From Pseudomonas extremaustralis (GTDB lineage: Bacteria > Pseudomonadota > Gammaproteobacteria > Pseudomonadales > Pseudomonadaceae): a stretch of DNA of 64,000 nucleotides. Made by a program: the position numbers and the translations under genes. The stretch spans positions 6,172,501-6,236,500 of the forward strand of contig NZ_LT629689.1 of the NCBI RefSeq assembly GCF_900102035.1, read 5' to 3'. Every line of letters begins with the position of its first letter. The first letter of the stretch is position 1. Positions 16,816-25,343 of the stretch are shown here, piece after piece. The notes beneath the pieces were generated by a model. It was not told where the DNA came from, searched no databases, and worked only from the letters and a program-made list of their open reading frames with translations.

Positions 16816-18850
16816 TTCCCGCCTCCTGTTTGGCTTTTTCGCAGATCGCGCAAAACGGCTTCTTGCGCATCAATGCTTGTTGCAGTGCCGGCAGCAACAG
16901 CTGGCCTGGAGCCTCTACGTCCGCGGCCTTCAACAGTCCCGGCAACAACGGCGCCACCGCCGTGCCGCTGCCAGGACTGCCCCCGGAATTCAGATTCGTC
17001 GCCGGGCCGCTGATCCACACGCCGCTGGGATCGATTTTGATAAAGCTCCCGCCGGCCTTGAGCGTCAGTTCTATACCCGCTTCCAGCACCGCCTTCAGCC
17101 CGCTGCTCAGGTGTATCTCCCGGCCCGCTTCGACGAACTGCCCCGCGCCGATCTTGACGTGCTGATCCATCGCCACCGTGAGGTGGTCGTCTGCCCGCGC
17201 CTGGACTTTGCGGTCGGCGTGGACGGTGTGGTGTTCCTCGGCCTTGAATTCGCTGTAGGCGTTCTGCTCGACGGTGTCGTGGCGTTCGTTGCCGATGCGG
17301 ATTTTCTGGTCGTGTTCGATGTTTTCATCCCAGTCGCGCTGGGCGTGCAGGAAGATTTGTTCCGCGCCTTTTTTGTCTTCGATGCGCAGTTCGTTGAAGC
17401 CACTGCCGCCCGGTGAGCTGAGGGTTTTGAATACGGTGCGGGTTTTGTTCGCCGGCAGTGGGTAGGGGACGGGGTTTGTCTTGTGGTACAGGCAGCCGCT
17501 GATCAGCGGTTGGTCGGGGTCGCCTTCGAGGAAGGTCACCAGCACTTCCATGCCCACGCGGGGGATGGCGATGCCGCCGTAGCGGGCGCCGGCCCAACTG
17601 CTGGAAACACGCAGCCAGCAACTGCTTTTGTCGTCGCCCCGTCCTTCGCGGTCCCAGTGGAATTGCACTTTGACGCGGCCGTGTTCGTCGCAGTGGATTT
17701 CTTCGCCTTCGGGGCCGGTGACCACCGCGCTTTGGCTGCCGAGGATGCGCGGTTTGGGATGATTCAGCGGTGGGCGGTAGAACACGTCCCACGGCGTGGC
17801 GAGAAAACGGTTGCGGTAGCCCTGGTGGAAATCGTCCTTATTGTCGGTGGTGTCGCTGGTGATGGATTCTTCGAGGACTTGGGGCTGTTTGCCTTCGTGG
17901 AGGACTTCGGTGAGCAGCCACAGGTCGTTCCAGCGGGCTTTGGGGTGGTGGGTCAGGGGCAGGAAGTGGCCGCTGAGCAGCAGCGGTTGATCGCTTTTGC
18001 CTTCGGCGAGCTGGTAGTCGCTGCGGTGGCGTTCGAGGGCGCGTTTGGCCAGGTGCCTACCGCGTTGGCTGTCGTGGAAACGGCCGGGGTAGTCGTAGTC
18101 TTCGAGGTCGGGCAGGGCGTCGCTACGCTCGTCGCCTTCGAGGGTGACGCGCGGGATTTCAAAGTTGTAGTCGCGGCGGGTGGTCCGGCTGGTACGGGTT
18201 TCCAGGCGCAGGTCGAAGCGCTTGACCACCGGCTCGCTGGCCACCAGGCCGGCGTCTTGCTGGTAGGCCACGGGGGCGAGTCTCGGGAACACCGTCTGGT
18301 CGTCGCCGAACACCACGGTGTGGGCGGTGGCGCTGTGCTGGAAGTGGTAGTGAATACCTTCTTCTTCGCACAGGCGCTGGATGAAATGCAGGTCGGATTC
18401 GTCGTATTGAACGCAGTAATCCCGTGTGGGATACGTCGTGCCCAGGTGAAAGGTGTAGGCCGTGCTCTGGATGCCATGCTCTTCGAGAACCTGGGCAATG
18501 ATGCTGGGCACATTGAGGTTCTGGAAGATGCGCTGGTTGAAGCGGTGCGCGAGGTACGCCAGTTGCGGGCGCAGGGTCACCGAATAGCGGCTCAGGCGCT
18601 TGCCGGCGTCGCCCTGGGCCACGCGATGAAGCTGGCCATGAACGCCGCGGCCGTCCGGTGCCAGCTGCAAAAACGCGGGCTTGTGCAACAGTGCCTCGAG
18701 GTCGAACGACGGGTGTTCGCTGACCAGTTCAATGTCGAACGCGAAGGGTTGGCTGATGGCTTCGCGCCCCGTGAGGGAAAGGACTTTAAGCTCGTATTTC
18801 AACCCCTTGAGGATGAGGCGGAAGTGGGTCTGGTTGGCGGGTGCGAACAT
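16808..18850 (-). CDS. vgrG: T6SS spike protein VgrG
   Basis: This is a 680-residue VgrG. The N-terminal gp27-like part includes FRLILKGLKYELKVLSLTGR and YDESDLHFIQRLCEEEGIHY. The gp5 OB-fold part has EIHCDEHGRVKVQFHWDREG and GIAIPRVGMEVLVTFLEGDP. A C-terminal beta-helix/DUF2345-like stretch ends at GVWISGPATNLNSGG, followed by a short CAICEKAKQEAGNA tail, so there is no fused effector domain. ATG 18850 was chosen because it follows an AGAAGGAAAAAAGGG ribosome site; the longer in-frame extension is not VgrG-like. No T6SS sheath, baseplate or hcp gene lies in the window, so this is an orphan module served by a T6SS elsewhere in the genome. Confidence 0.93.
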   Translation of the reverse strand: MFAPANQTHFRLILKGLKYELKVLSLTGREAISQPFAFDIELVSEHPSFDLEALLHKPAFLQLAPDGRGVHGQLHRVAQGDAGKRLSRYSVTLRPQLAYLAHRFNQRIFQNLNVPSIIAQVLEEHGIQSTAYTFHLGTTYPTRDYCVQYDESDLHFIQRLCEEEGIHYHFQHSATAHTVVFGDDQTVFPRLAPVAYQQDAGLVASEPVVKRFDLRLETRTSRTTRRDYNFEIPRVTLEGDERSDALPDLEDYDYPGRFHDSQRGRHLAKRALERHRSDYQLAEGKSDQPLLLSGHFLPLTHHPKARWNDLWLLTEVLHEGKQPQVLEESITSDTTDNKDDFHQGYRNRFLATPWDVFYRPPLNHPKPRILGSQSAVVTGPEGEEIHCDEHGRVKVQFHWDREGRGDDKSSCWLRVSSSWAGARYGGIAIPRVGMEVLVTFLEGDPDQPLISGCLYHKTNPVPYPLPANKTRTVFKTLSSPGGSGFNELRIEDKKGAEQIFLHAQRDWDENIEHDQKIRIGNERHDTVEQNAYSEFKAEEHHTVHADRKVQARADDHLTVAMDQHVKIGAGQFVEAGREIHLSSGLKAVLEAGIELTLKAGGSFIKIDPSGVWISGPATNLNSGGSPGSGTAVAPLLPGLLKAADVEAPGQLLLPALQQALMRKKPFCAICEKAKQEAGNA

Positions 18851-18937
18851 CCCTTTTTTCCTTCTGTCATGCCGTGAACTTGCTTGAAAAATGAAGGTGC
18901 CCAAGGGGCGAAATGCCCGGTTGGGGAGCGTCTTCGT

Positions 18938-18954
18938 ATCAAGCGGCGTGCCAA
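18938..18954 (-). promoter_or_regulatory. Candidate sigma-54 promoter of the vgrG module
   Basis: The minus strand reads TTGGCACGCCGCTTGAT. The -24 box TTGGCACG is perfect and the -12 box TTGAT has one mismatch to TTGCW, with the required spacing. It lies 87 bp upstream of the vgrG ATG. T6SS vgrG/hcp genes are RpoN-dependent in several gamma-proteobacteria, so the site is plausible. Confidence 0.6.
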
Positions 18955-19035
18955 CATAAATAATGTCCATATAGAACAATGGCTTAGTTGGAAAAAGGCA
19001 GCCGGGACAGGTTTTTTGGACGGAAAAACGGGGAA

Positions 19036-19081
19036 AAGTGCGCAAGAAGTTGCACAGTGCTGTGCAACTTCTTGCGCACTT
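19036..19081. promoter_or_regulatory. 46-bp perfect palindrome upstream of vgrG, candidate activator site
   Basis: Two 22-bp arms (19036-19057 and 19060-19081) are exact reverse complements around a 2-bp centre; the core is GTTGCAC..GTGCAAC. A third, imperfect copy of one arm (CTGTGCAACTTTTTGCC) begins near 19144. The centre is about 110-130 bp upstream of the predicted sigma-54 start, a normal distance for an enhancer-binding protein. Alternatives are a bidirectional hairpin or a remnant of a mobile element. Confidence 0.55.
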
Positions 19082-19234
19082 GGCTGCAGCCCTTGATTGG
19101 TAAGGGCCGCAGGGGATTTAGGGGTGGGTTTTCAGCTTTTTACTGTGCAACTTTTTGCCATGTGCGTGGAGCGTTGGGAGGGCGGGGATGTTGGGCAAAT
19201 GTGTAGAAAACTGCGCATCGGATTTCTGCGGATT

Positions 19235-19280
19235 GGGCCGCTTCGCAGCTCAGCGCGAGGTAAGCCTGTTCGCCACAAAG
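19235..19280 (-). repeat. Degenerate REP element
   Basis: Read on the minus strand it runs from TTTGTGGCGAACAGGCTTAC to GAGCTGCGAAGCGGCCC, a diverged version of the REP at 8876-8918 in the opposite orientation. It sits 47 bp after the fliA stop, so the two REPs bracket the T6SS module. Confidence 0.6.
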
Positions 19281-19326
19281 AGCTCGTTCACCACAACAGG
19301 CCTGGCAACCATCACCATTCCACCCG

Positions 19327-20019
19327 CTATTCCTGCATGCTGGCCCGCAGCCGGGCAATCGCTTGGGCGTGCAGTTGGCATACCCGTGACTCGCTCACTT
19401 CCAGCACCACACCGATCTCGCGCAGGTTGAGTTTTTCGTGGTGACACAGTGCAAGCAGCAGGCGTTCCCGTGCGGGCAGGGCGTCGATGGCGCGGGTGAG
19501 GTTGGCGCGGTTGCGGTCGTTGATCAGCTCGGCGAACGGCGTCTGCAGTCGTGAGTTGCTGCCTTCGCTGTGTTCTTCATCCACGTCGTCAAAGGGCAGC
19601 ATCTGGCTGCCGTTGGTGTCGTCGAGTACCTTCTGGTACTGCTCCAGGGTCAGGCCCATGGCCGAGGCCACTTCGCGCTCGCGTGCCGGTCGCCCGAGGT
19701 TCTGCTCCACGCGGTGCATGGCGTCCTCCACCGCCCGCGCATTGCGGCGCACGCTGCGGGGGACCCAGTCGCGGGTGCGCAGTTCGTCGATCATCGCCCC
19801 GCGAATACGCTGTGACGCGAAGGTGGCGAAGGTGGCGCCGACGCTCAAGTCGTAGCGTGTCATGGCGTCAAGCAGGCCGATGCTGCCGGCTTGAATCAGA
19901 TCGTCCAGTTCAATATTGGAGGGCAACCGCGTCTTCAATCCCAGCGCCTGGCGCCGGACCATGGGTAGGTACTGCTGGAGCACTTCCTGCTGGTTTATCT
20001 TGCCCTGTGCCGTATACAT
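19327..20019 (-). CDS. fliA: RNA polymerase sigma-28 factor FliA
   Basis: This 230-residue sigma factor drives late flagellar genes. Region 2 shows LDDLIQAGSIGLLDAMTRYD and FATFASQRIRGAMIDELRTRDWVPRSVRR. Region 4 shows LPARERLLLALCHHEKLNLREIG with the HTH at EVSESRVCQLHAQAIARL. Length matches FliA proteins. It is last in the flhD...fliA run. FlgM (52975-53253) is the expected anti-sigma partner, and four promoters in the window fit its recognition sequence. fleN/flhG, which lies between flhF and fliA in normal Pseudomonas polar flagellar loci, is absent. Confidence 0.95.
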   Translation of the reverse strand: MYTAQGKINQQEVLQQYLPMVRRQALGLKTRLPSNIELDDLIQAGSIGLLDAMTRYDLSVGATFATFASQRIRGAMIDELRTRDWVPRSVRRNARAVEDAMHRVEQNLGRPAREREVASAMGLTLEQYQKVLDDTNGSQMLPFDDVDEEHSEGSNSRLQTPFAELINDRNRANLTRAIDALPARERLLLALCHHEKLNLREIGVVLEVSESRVCQLHAQAIARLRASMQE

Positions 20020-20120
20020 CGTGCGCGCCTGCGAAAGACAAAAAAATCCACGGGATTATTACCGTTGGCCCTGGCCGCTTAAGCGCGGAACAGCTGTGTG
20101 CGAGGTGACGTATTTGAGGC

Positions 20121-20204
20121 TTAGCCCAATGTCGGTGCGATCTCGTCGATCAACAGCGAGCGCATCCCCAGGTCCCGCTGCGCCGCCGGATCGTGCCTGT
20201 TCAG
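20121..20204 (-). pseudogene. Out-of-frame coding-like tail after flhF
   Basis: Immediately past the flhF stop, the -1 frame stays open for 27 codons ending TAA, with G or C at the third position of about 24 of them. It reads LNRHDPAAQRDLGMRSLLID and ends EIAPTLG. This is the codon bias of real genes here. It may be the original FlhF C-terminus lost by a one-base indel, a sequencing error, or a short overlapping ORF without a standard start. Confidence 0.35.
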
Positions 20205-21982
20205 AGGCTGCTCATCACCACCGACACGTACAGCAAGCCGTCGAGGATTTCGCGGGCATGGCCCCTGGGTTTTTTCGGCAACAGCCCGAGCAATTGGGCG
20301 CGGGCCTGGAATGCCCAGTCTTCGTTGGCATGGGTCAGGCGCAAGGCGGCGCTGGCGAGGCTGTTGGCCAGGGACCGGCGCAGTTCGCCGGGCAGGTCTG
20401 GATGGAGGTTGAGTAACCGCGCCGAACCGTGTGCGGTCAGGCTGACGAGTTCTTCGTGTTTCAACGCCTGCACCAGCTCAGCGGCCTGTTCATTCAAGTC
20501 TCGCTGGTCTTCGGCCAGCCAGTAGCGGTGTCCAAGGTGTTGGCCGCTGTGGCTGTCTTGCACGGTGCCGAACCAGGCGCGCCGCGCTGCATCGTTGAGT
20601 TCCACGGGCAGATGGCGCAGGGTCAATCGCGCGTGATGGTTGCGGTAGCGCAGCTCGCGAATACCGAAGGCTTCGCCGCGTCCGGCCAGGTTGCCCAGGC
20701 GTTGTCGTTCACCTTCATGCACCACCCGCAGGCTGCTCCTGGTGGTGATTGCTAAAAGCGCACACGGTGTTGGCTCACTCAGGCACGCGTCCGGCTGCAA
20801 GGCCATCAATGACGCGAAGCCGTCGATGTGCACGGCCAGGCTGGCGCATAACGCCAACAGGGCCTTGCGCTGTCCCAACAGCCCACGCACCAGCGCGTCC
20901 AGGTGTGGGCCCGCCGATGGAGCGGGTGCGGAGGCGAACCGCGACGGGAGCGAAACATCCAGCGCCTGCTGCAAAAAATCCGACGCGCCGGGCAACTGCA
21001 AGTCTTCCGGTACCCGCTGGCCCGCCGACAGGTAGTTCAGGCGCAAACCGTGGCGGATCAGGCTGTCCAGCACCGGCCCGAGCCGCGCGGCTTCGTCGCA
21101 CTTGCTGACGATGCAATCGTCCAGGCGGCAGCCGGCGGTGTGCGCAGCGTCGCGGTAGGTGTGCAGCACATCGTCGAGGGTGTCGCCATGGCTGGCGGCG
21201 TTGAGCACCAGCATCAGGCGCACCGCGCGGCCACTGTTGCCCAGTTGCTGGATGTGCGTGACCAGGCGGCGGTCGCGCTGGCTGGTGCCGACGGTGTCGA
21301 TGATCACCAGGCGTTTGTCGGCCAGCCTGCCCAGCAGCGGGCCGAGGGGCGCGTCCGGCGCCAGGGCGTGCAGCTCGACGCCGAGCAATTGCGCGTAGAT
21401 TTTCAGTTGTTCATGGGCGCCGATCCGAAAGCTGTCGGTGGCCACCAACGCCACGTCGCCCGGGCCATGGCGCATCACATAGCGGGCGGCGAGTTTCGCG
21501 GTGGTGGTGGTCTTGCCCACGCCGGTGGGGCCGACCACGGCGATCACCGTGGGAGCGTTGAACAGGTCGGCTTCATCGGCCAGTTGGTTCAACTGGCTGT
21601 CGATGCGTTGCGCCAGCCAGGCCTTGAGCCGGGCCGGTGTGGCGTCGGGCGACTGCGGCGGATTGTGGCCCAGTAACTGCGTGCTGAGGCTGGCGCTGAA
21701 GCCGGCGTCGAGCAGCCATTTGAGCAGGGGCGAGGGCTGCGCTCGGGTGTGGATCAACTGGCGCATGTCTTCGATTTCACCGAGCAGGCGTTCGCTCAGC
21801 GCGGCGAGGTCTGGTGTGGGGCGCTGCGGCGCGGGCGCGGGTGGGGTGTCGGCCTGGGCCATGATTTCCACGCCGGCGTCGGTCATGCGGCTGGAGAGAA
21901 TCAACGCGTCCTCACCCAAGGCAAACCGCACCTGGTTCATGGCGTCGCGGCTGTTGGCGCCGATAAAACGCTGCGCACTCAC
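20201..21982 (-). CDS. flhF: FlhF-like SRP-type GTPase with long C-terminal extension
   Basis: This 593-residue protein starts MSAQRFIGANSRDAMNQVRF. A short B-domain precedes an NG GTPase with P-loop VVGPTGVGKTTTTAKLAARY (about residue 150), VATDSFRIGAHEQLKIYAQL and RLVIIDTVGTSQRD. The GTPase ends near YLSAGQRVPEDLQLPGASDF at about residue 345. FlhF proteins usually stop there; about 240 further residues follow with no motif I recognise. FlhF sets the position or number of flagella, normally with FlhG, which is missing here. The start overlaps flhA by 4 bp. Assignment to FlhF is firm for the GTPase; the role of the extension is unknown. See the neighbouring -1-frame tail. Confidence 0.87.
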   Translation of the reverse strand: MSAQRFIGANSRDAMNQVRFALGEDALILSSRMTDAGVEIMAQADTPPAPAPQRPTPDLAALSERLLGEIEDMRQLIHTRAQPSPLLKWLLDAGFSASLSTQLLGHNPPQSPDATPARLKAWLAQRIDSQLNQLADEADLFNAPTVIAVVGPTGVGKTTTTAKLAARYVMRHGPGDVALVATDSFRIGAHEQLKIYAQLLGVELHALAPDAPLGPLLGRLADKRLVIIDTVGTSQRDRRLVTHIQQLGNSGRAVRLMLVLNAASHGDTLDDVLHTYRDAAHTAGCRLDDCIVSKCDEAARLGPVLDSLIRHGLRLNYLSAGQRVPEDLQLPGASDFLQQALDVSLPSRFASAPAPSAGPHLDALVRGLLGQRKALLALCASLAVHIDGFASLMALQPDACLSEPTPCALLAITTRSSLRVVHEGERQRLGNLAGRGEAFGIRELRYRNHHARLTLRHLPVELNDAARRAWFGTVQDSHSGQHLGHRYWLAEDQRDLNEQAAELVQALKHEELVSLTAHGSARLLNLHPDLPGELRRSLANSLASAALRLTHANEDWAFQARAQLLGLLPKKPRGHAREILDGLLYVSVVMSSL

Positions 21983-24075
21983 TTGGGTTTGCCTCCGATC
22001 ACGTTAGTCATGCGCAGGGTGCGGTCGTCGGGGATTTCGCTGAGGGCGATCACCGTCAGTTGGCGCAGGCGTCGACGCAGGAAGCGCGACAGCACCGGGC
22101 GCAGCTTGTTGGGCACCACCAGCACCGGTGGCTCGCTGCTGTTTTCCTGGCGTTTGAGGGTCAGGGTGGTCTGTTGCATCAGGTTGTCTGCCAGGCTGGG
22201 CTCCAGCGCGCCGCCATTGCCCACCGCCTGCATCAAGACTTGCTCGAGGTTGAAGTCCAGGCCGATCACCTTCAGTTCGGTCTTGTTGCCGAATAACTGG
22301 TTGACGATCGAACGGCCCAGGGCCACGCGCACCGCCGCCGTCAGCTCCTGCACATCCGGCGGTTGCTGCACGCCACCGTGTTCGGCGAGGGCATCGAGGA
22401 TGGTGCGCATGTCGCGGATCGACACGTTTTCTTCCAGCAGGTTCTGCAGCACGCGCTGCAACACCGTCAGCGACACCAGCTTGGGCACCACTTCGTCGAC
22501 CAGGCCTTTGCTGTCGGGGCCGAGCTTGTCCAACAGCTTCTGCACTTCGCCCCGGCCGAGCATGTCCTTGGCGTGCTGGTGCAGCAGGTGGTTGAGGTGG
22601 GTGGCGGTGACGGTGCTGGCGTCGACCACGGTGTAGCCATAGATCTGCCCGTGTTCGCGCAGGTTGGGTTCGATCCAGATCGCCGGCAGCCCGAACGCCG
22701 GGTCCACCGCTGCGGTGCCTTCCAGTTCATGGGTGACCTTGCCGGGGTTGATCGCCAGCCACTTGCCGGGGAACACCTCGCCCCGCCCGATTTCTACGCC
22801 CTTGAGGCTGATGATGTAAGTATTGGCGGCCAGTTCCAGCTTGTCGCGCACATGCACCACCGGCGGCAGGAAGCCCATGTCCTGGGCGAATTTCTTGCGC
22901 AGGCTTTTGATGCGGGTGATCAGCTCGCCTTGCTGGCGCGCATCTACCAGTTGGATCAGGCGATGGCCGACGCGCAGGCTCAGGGTGTCGACCAACTGCA
23001 CGTCGTCCCAGGACGCTTCGCTGCTTTGCGCGGCCGACTTGGGCAGCAAGGTCTGCGCGGGCGAGCCTTCCGGGGCCAGATCTTCCTGTTTGGAAAACCA
23101 CCAGCCCAACCCGGCCAGCAGCCCGGTGAGGAGCAGAAACACCAGGTTCGGCATGCCCGGCACGAGCCCGAGCAGGCCCATCACGCCGGCGGTCATCATC
23201 AGCACTCTGGGGCGGCTGAACAGTTGGCCCATCATCTGTTGGCCCACGTCCTGTTCGGTGTTGACTCGCGACACGGTGACGCCGGCGGCAATCGAAATCA
23301 CCAGGCCGGGAATCTGCGCGACCAGGCCGTCGCCGATGGTCAGCATGGTGTAGGTGTGGGCTGCGTCGGAGAAGGCCATGCCGTGTTGCAGAATGCCGAT
23401 GGCCAGGCCACCGATGATGCACACGCCCATGATCACCAGGCCGGCCACGGCGTCCCCGCGCACGAACTTGCTGGCACCGTCCATGGAGCCGAAGAAGTCG
23501 GCTTCCTGAGCCACTTCCTTGCGCCGCTGGCGGGCTTGGGGTTCGCCGATCAGGCCGGCGTTGAGGTCGGCGTCGATCGCCATTTGCTTACCGGGCATCG
23601 AGTCGAGGGTGAAGCGCGCGCCGACTTCGGCGATACGCCCGGCGCCCTTGGTGATCACCATGAAGTTGATGGTCACCAGGATCAGGAACAGCGCCAGGCC
23701 CACGGCAAAGTTGCCGCCCACCAGGAACTCGCCGAAGGCTTCGATCACCTTGCCGGCGGCGTCGGGGCCGGTGTGACCCTCCATCAGAATCACCCGCGTG
23801 GACGCCACGTTCAGCGACAGGCGCAGCAGTGTCGTGAACAGCAGCACGGAGGGAAACGCCGAGAAATCCAGGGGCTTTTCCGTGAGCATGCTGACCATCA
23901 GCACCATGATCGCCAGGGCGATATTGAAGGTGAACAGCAGGTCGAGGATGAACGTGGGCAGCGGCAGGATCATCATCGACAGGATCAGCACGATGAGCAC
24001 CGGGCCGGTCATGATCTTGAGGTCGGTGGTGGCCAGCCAGGAGTCGGGGCCGAATAGATCGGTCATGCCTTTCAT
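21979..24075 (-). CDS. flhA: Flagellar export gate protein FlhA
   Basis: This 698-residue inner-membrane protein forms the nonameric export gate. The N-terminal half has eight or so hydrophobic segments (TGPVLIVLILSMMILPLPTF, LLFTTLLRLSLNVASTRVIL) and the conserved FHIPEP-type loop region (GARFTLDSMPGKQMAIDADL). The C-terminal cytosolic half contains DVQLVDTLSLRVGHRLIQLV and GYTVVDASTVTATHLNHLL, where chaperone-substrate complexes dock. Length is normal. It overlaps flhB upstream and flhF downstream by 4 bp each, so the three are translationally coupled. The first ATG gives MKGMTDLFG; the second Met is also possible. Confidence 0.96.
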   Translation of the reverse strand: MKGMTDLFGPDSWLATTDLKIMTGPVLIVLILSMMILPLPTFILDLLFTFNIALAIMVLMVSMLTEKPLDFSAFPSVLLFTTLLRLSLNVASTRVILMEGHTGPDAAGKVIEAFGEFLVGGNFAVGLALFLILVTINFMVITKGAGRIAEVGARFTLDSMPGKQMAIDADLNAGLIGEPQARQRRKEVAQEADFFGSMDGASKFVRGDAVAGLVIMGVCIIGGLAIGILQHGMAFSDAAHTYTMLTIGDGLVAQIPGLVISIAAGVTVSRVNTEQDVGQQMMGQLFSRPRVLMMTAGVMGLLGLVPGMPNLVFLLLTGLLAGLGWWFSKQEDLAPEGSPAQTLLPKSAAQSSEASWDDVQLVDTLSLRVGHRLIQLVDARQQGELITRIKSLRKKFAQDMGFLPPVVHVRDKLELAANTYIISLKGVEIGRGEVFPGKWLAINPGKVTHELEGTAAVDPAFGLPAIWIEPNLREHGQIYGYTVVDASTVTATHLNHLLHQHAKDMLGRGEVQKLLDKLGPDSKGLVDEVVPKLVSLTVLQRVLQNLLEENVSIRDMRTILDALAEHGGVQQPPDVQELTAAVRVALGRSIVNQLFGNKTELKVIGLDFNLEQVLMQAVGNGGALEPSLADNLMQQTTLTLKRQENSSEPPVLVVPNKLRPVLSRFLRRRLRQLTVIALSEIPDDRTLRMTNVIGGKPK

Positions 24076-25241
24076 GGGGTCGGATCATCCTCAGGTGTCG
24101 GGTTACGCGGGCCACGCTGGTCCATGCCTGGCGGTACAGTCAGGTTCACCGGGGTCGGCGGCAGGTCGCCGCCGTGTTCGCTGACACGCTTGAGGCGAAT
24201 GGCCCAGGCCACCACTTCAGCGACCACGGTGTACAGCTCGATGGGGATTTCCCGGTCCAAGTCGACATGGAAATACAGGGCTCGCGCCAGCGGTGGGGCT
24301 TCGAGCATCGGCAGGTGATGCTCGGCGGCGATCTCGCGAATGCGCAGGGCTACGTCATCCGCGCCCTTGGCGACCACGCGGGGGGCGCCGTTCTTTTCTT
24401 TCTGATAGGCCAGGGCCACCGCAAAGTGGCTGGGGTTGGTGACGATCACGTCGGCCTTGGGCACCTTGCTCATCATGCGGCGCCGTGCGCGGGCCTGTTG
24501 CACCTGGCGAATCCGGGCCTTGATATGGGGGTCGCCGTCGGCGTTCTTGTGTTCCTGGCGTTGCTCTTCCTTGGACATGCGCAGGTTCTTGGCGTAGGTC
24601 CACAGCTGATAGGGCACGTCCATGCCCACCACGATGATCAGCGCTGCGACACACATCGCGCAGGCGCTGGCGGTCAGGCCCAGCATGGCGGCCAGGGCTT
24701 TGGGCGCGGGCATGTGCGGCAGGTTGAGCAACTGCGCAATATGGCTGCGCACAAAGCAGTAGGTCACGATGCCGATCAGGCTGGCCTTGGCGATGGCCTT
24801 GGCCAACTCCACCAGCACCTGCACCGAAAACAAACGCGCCAGCCCGCTCATGGGGTTGACCCTGGAAAACTGCGGGCGCACCGCCTTCAGGGTGATCACC
24901 AGCCCGCCCAGCAGGGCCGGCGCGGCAAGGGCGGCGAAGGTCATCAGCGCAAAGAACGGCGCCACGGCCAGCAGCGCGGTCTGGCTCAAGGTCCACAAGG
25001 TGCTGAGCAGGCGTGCGGTGTCGAACAACTGCGCGCGGTCGAACAGCAGCGCCTGTTCCATTACTTGGCCAAGGCCGTCGTACAGGCTGCCGCCCATCAG
25101 CCACAGCCCGCCGATGCCGGCCAGCAGCATGACGAAGGTGTTCATTTCGCGGGAACGTGGGACCTGGCCCTCTTCGCGGGCCTTTTCGATCCGTCGCGGC
25201 GTCGCCGCTTCGGTCTTGTCCTCTCTGCTGGTCTCGGCCAT
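24072..25241 (-). CDS. flhB: Flagellar export switch protein FlhB
   Basis: This 389-residue protein begins with the usual charged start (SREDKTEAATPRRIEKAREE), has four membrane segments, and a cytosolic domain that switches export from rod/hook to filament type. The autocleavage motif, normally NPTH, is NPSH here (VTNPSHFAVAL, Asn at about 268). The Pro/Thr-rich C-terminal tail (residues 355-389) is longer than in E. coli. It is encoded between motB and flhA. FlhB pairs with FliK, present at 36635-37825. Confidence 0.94.
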   Translation of the reverse strand: MAETSREDKTEAATPRRIEKAREEGQVPRSREMNTFVMLLAGIGGLWLMGGSLYDGLGQVMEQALLFDRAQLFDTARLLSTLWTLSQTALLAVAPFFALMTFAALAAPALLGGLVITLKAVRPQFSRVNPMSGLARLFSVQVLVELAKAIAKASLIGIVTYCFVRSHIAQLLNLPHMPAPKALAAMLGLTASACAMCVAALIIVVGMDVPYQLWTYAKNLRMSKEEQRQEHKNADGDPHIKARIRQVQQARARRRMMSKVPKADVIVTNPSHFAVALAYQKEKNGAPRVVAKGADDVALRIREIAAEHHLPMLEAPPLARALYFHVDLDREIPIELYTVVAEVVAWAIRLKRVSEHGGDLPPTPVNLTVPPGMDQRGPRNPTPEDDPTP

Positions 25242-25343
25242 GGCTCTCCGGGCGCCTGCGGTGAGCCGCGCGACCTGTCAAAGCCGGTATTGTGCGCAGC
25301 CGCCGGGGCTGCCGATCCCACGAACAGCCGGCACAATCGCGCG

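Larger units (their letters stand above)
18851..19326. other. 476-bp control region between vgrG and fliA
   Basis: No gene is supported here. The region contains the candidate sigma-54 promoter, the 46-bp palindrome with its extra half-copy, and a degenerate REP next to the fliA stop. It is more AT-rich just upstream of vgrG (18955-18975) than the surrounding genes. Confidence 0.7.
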
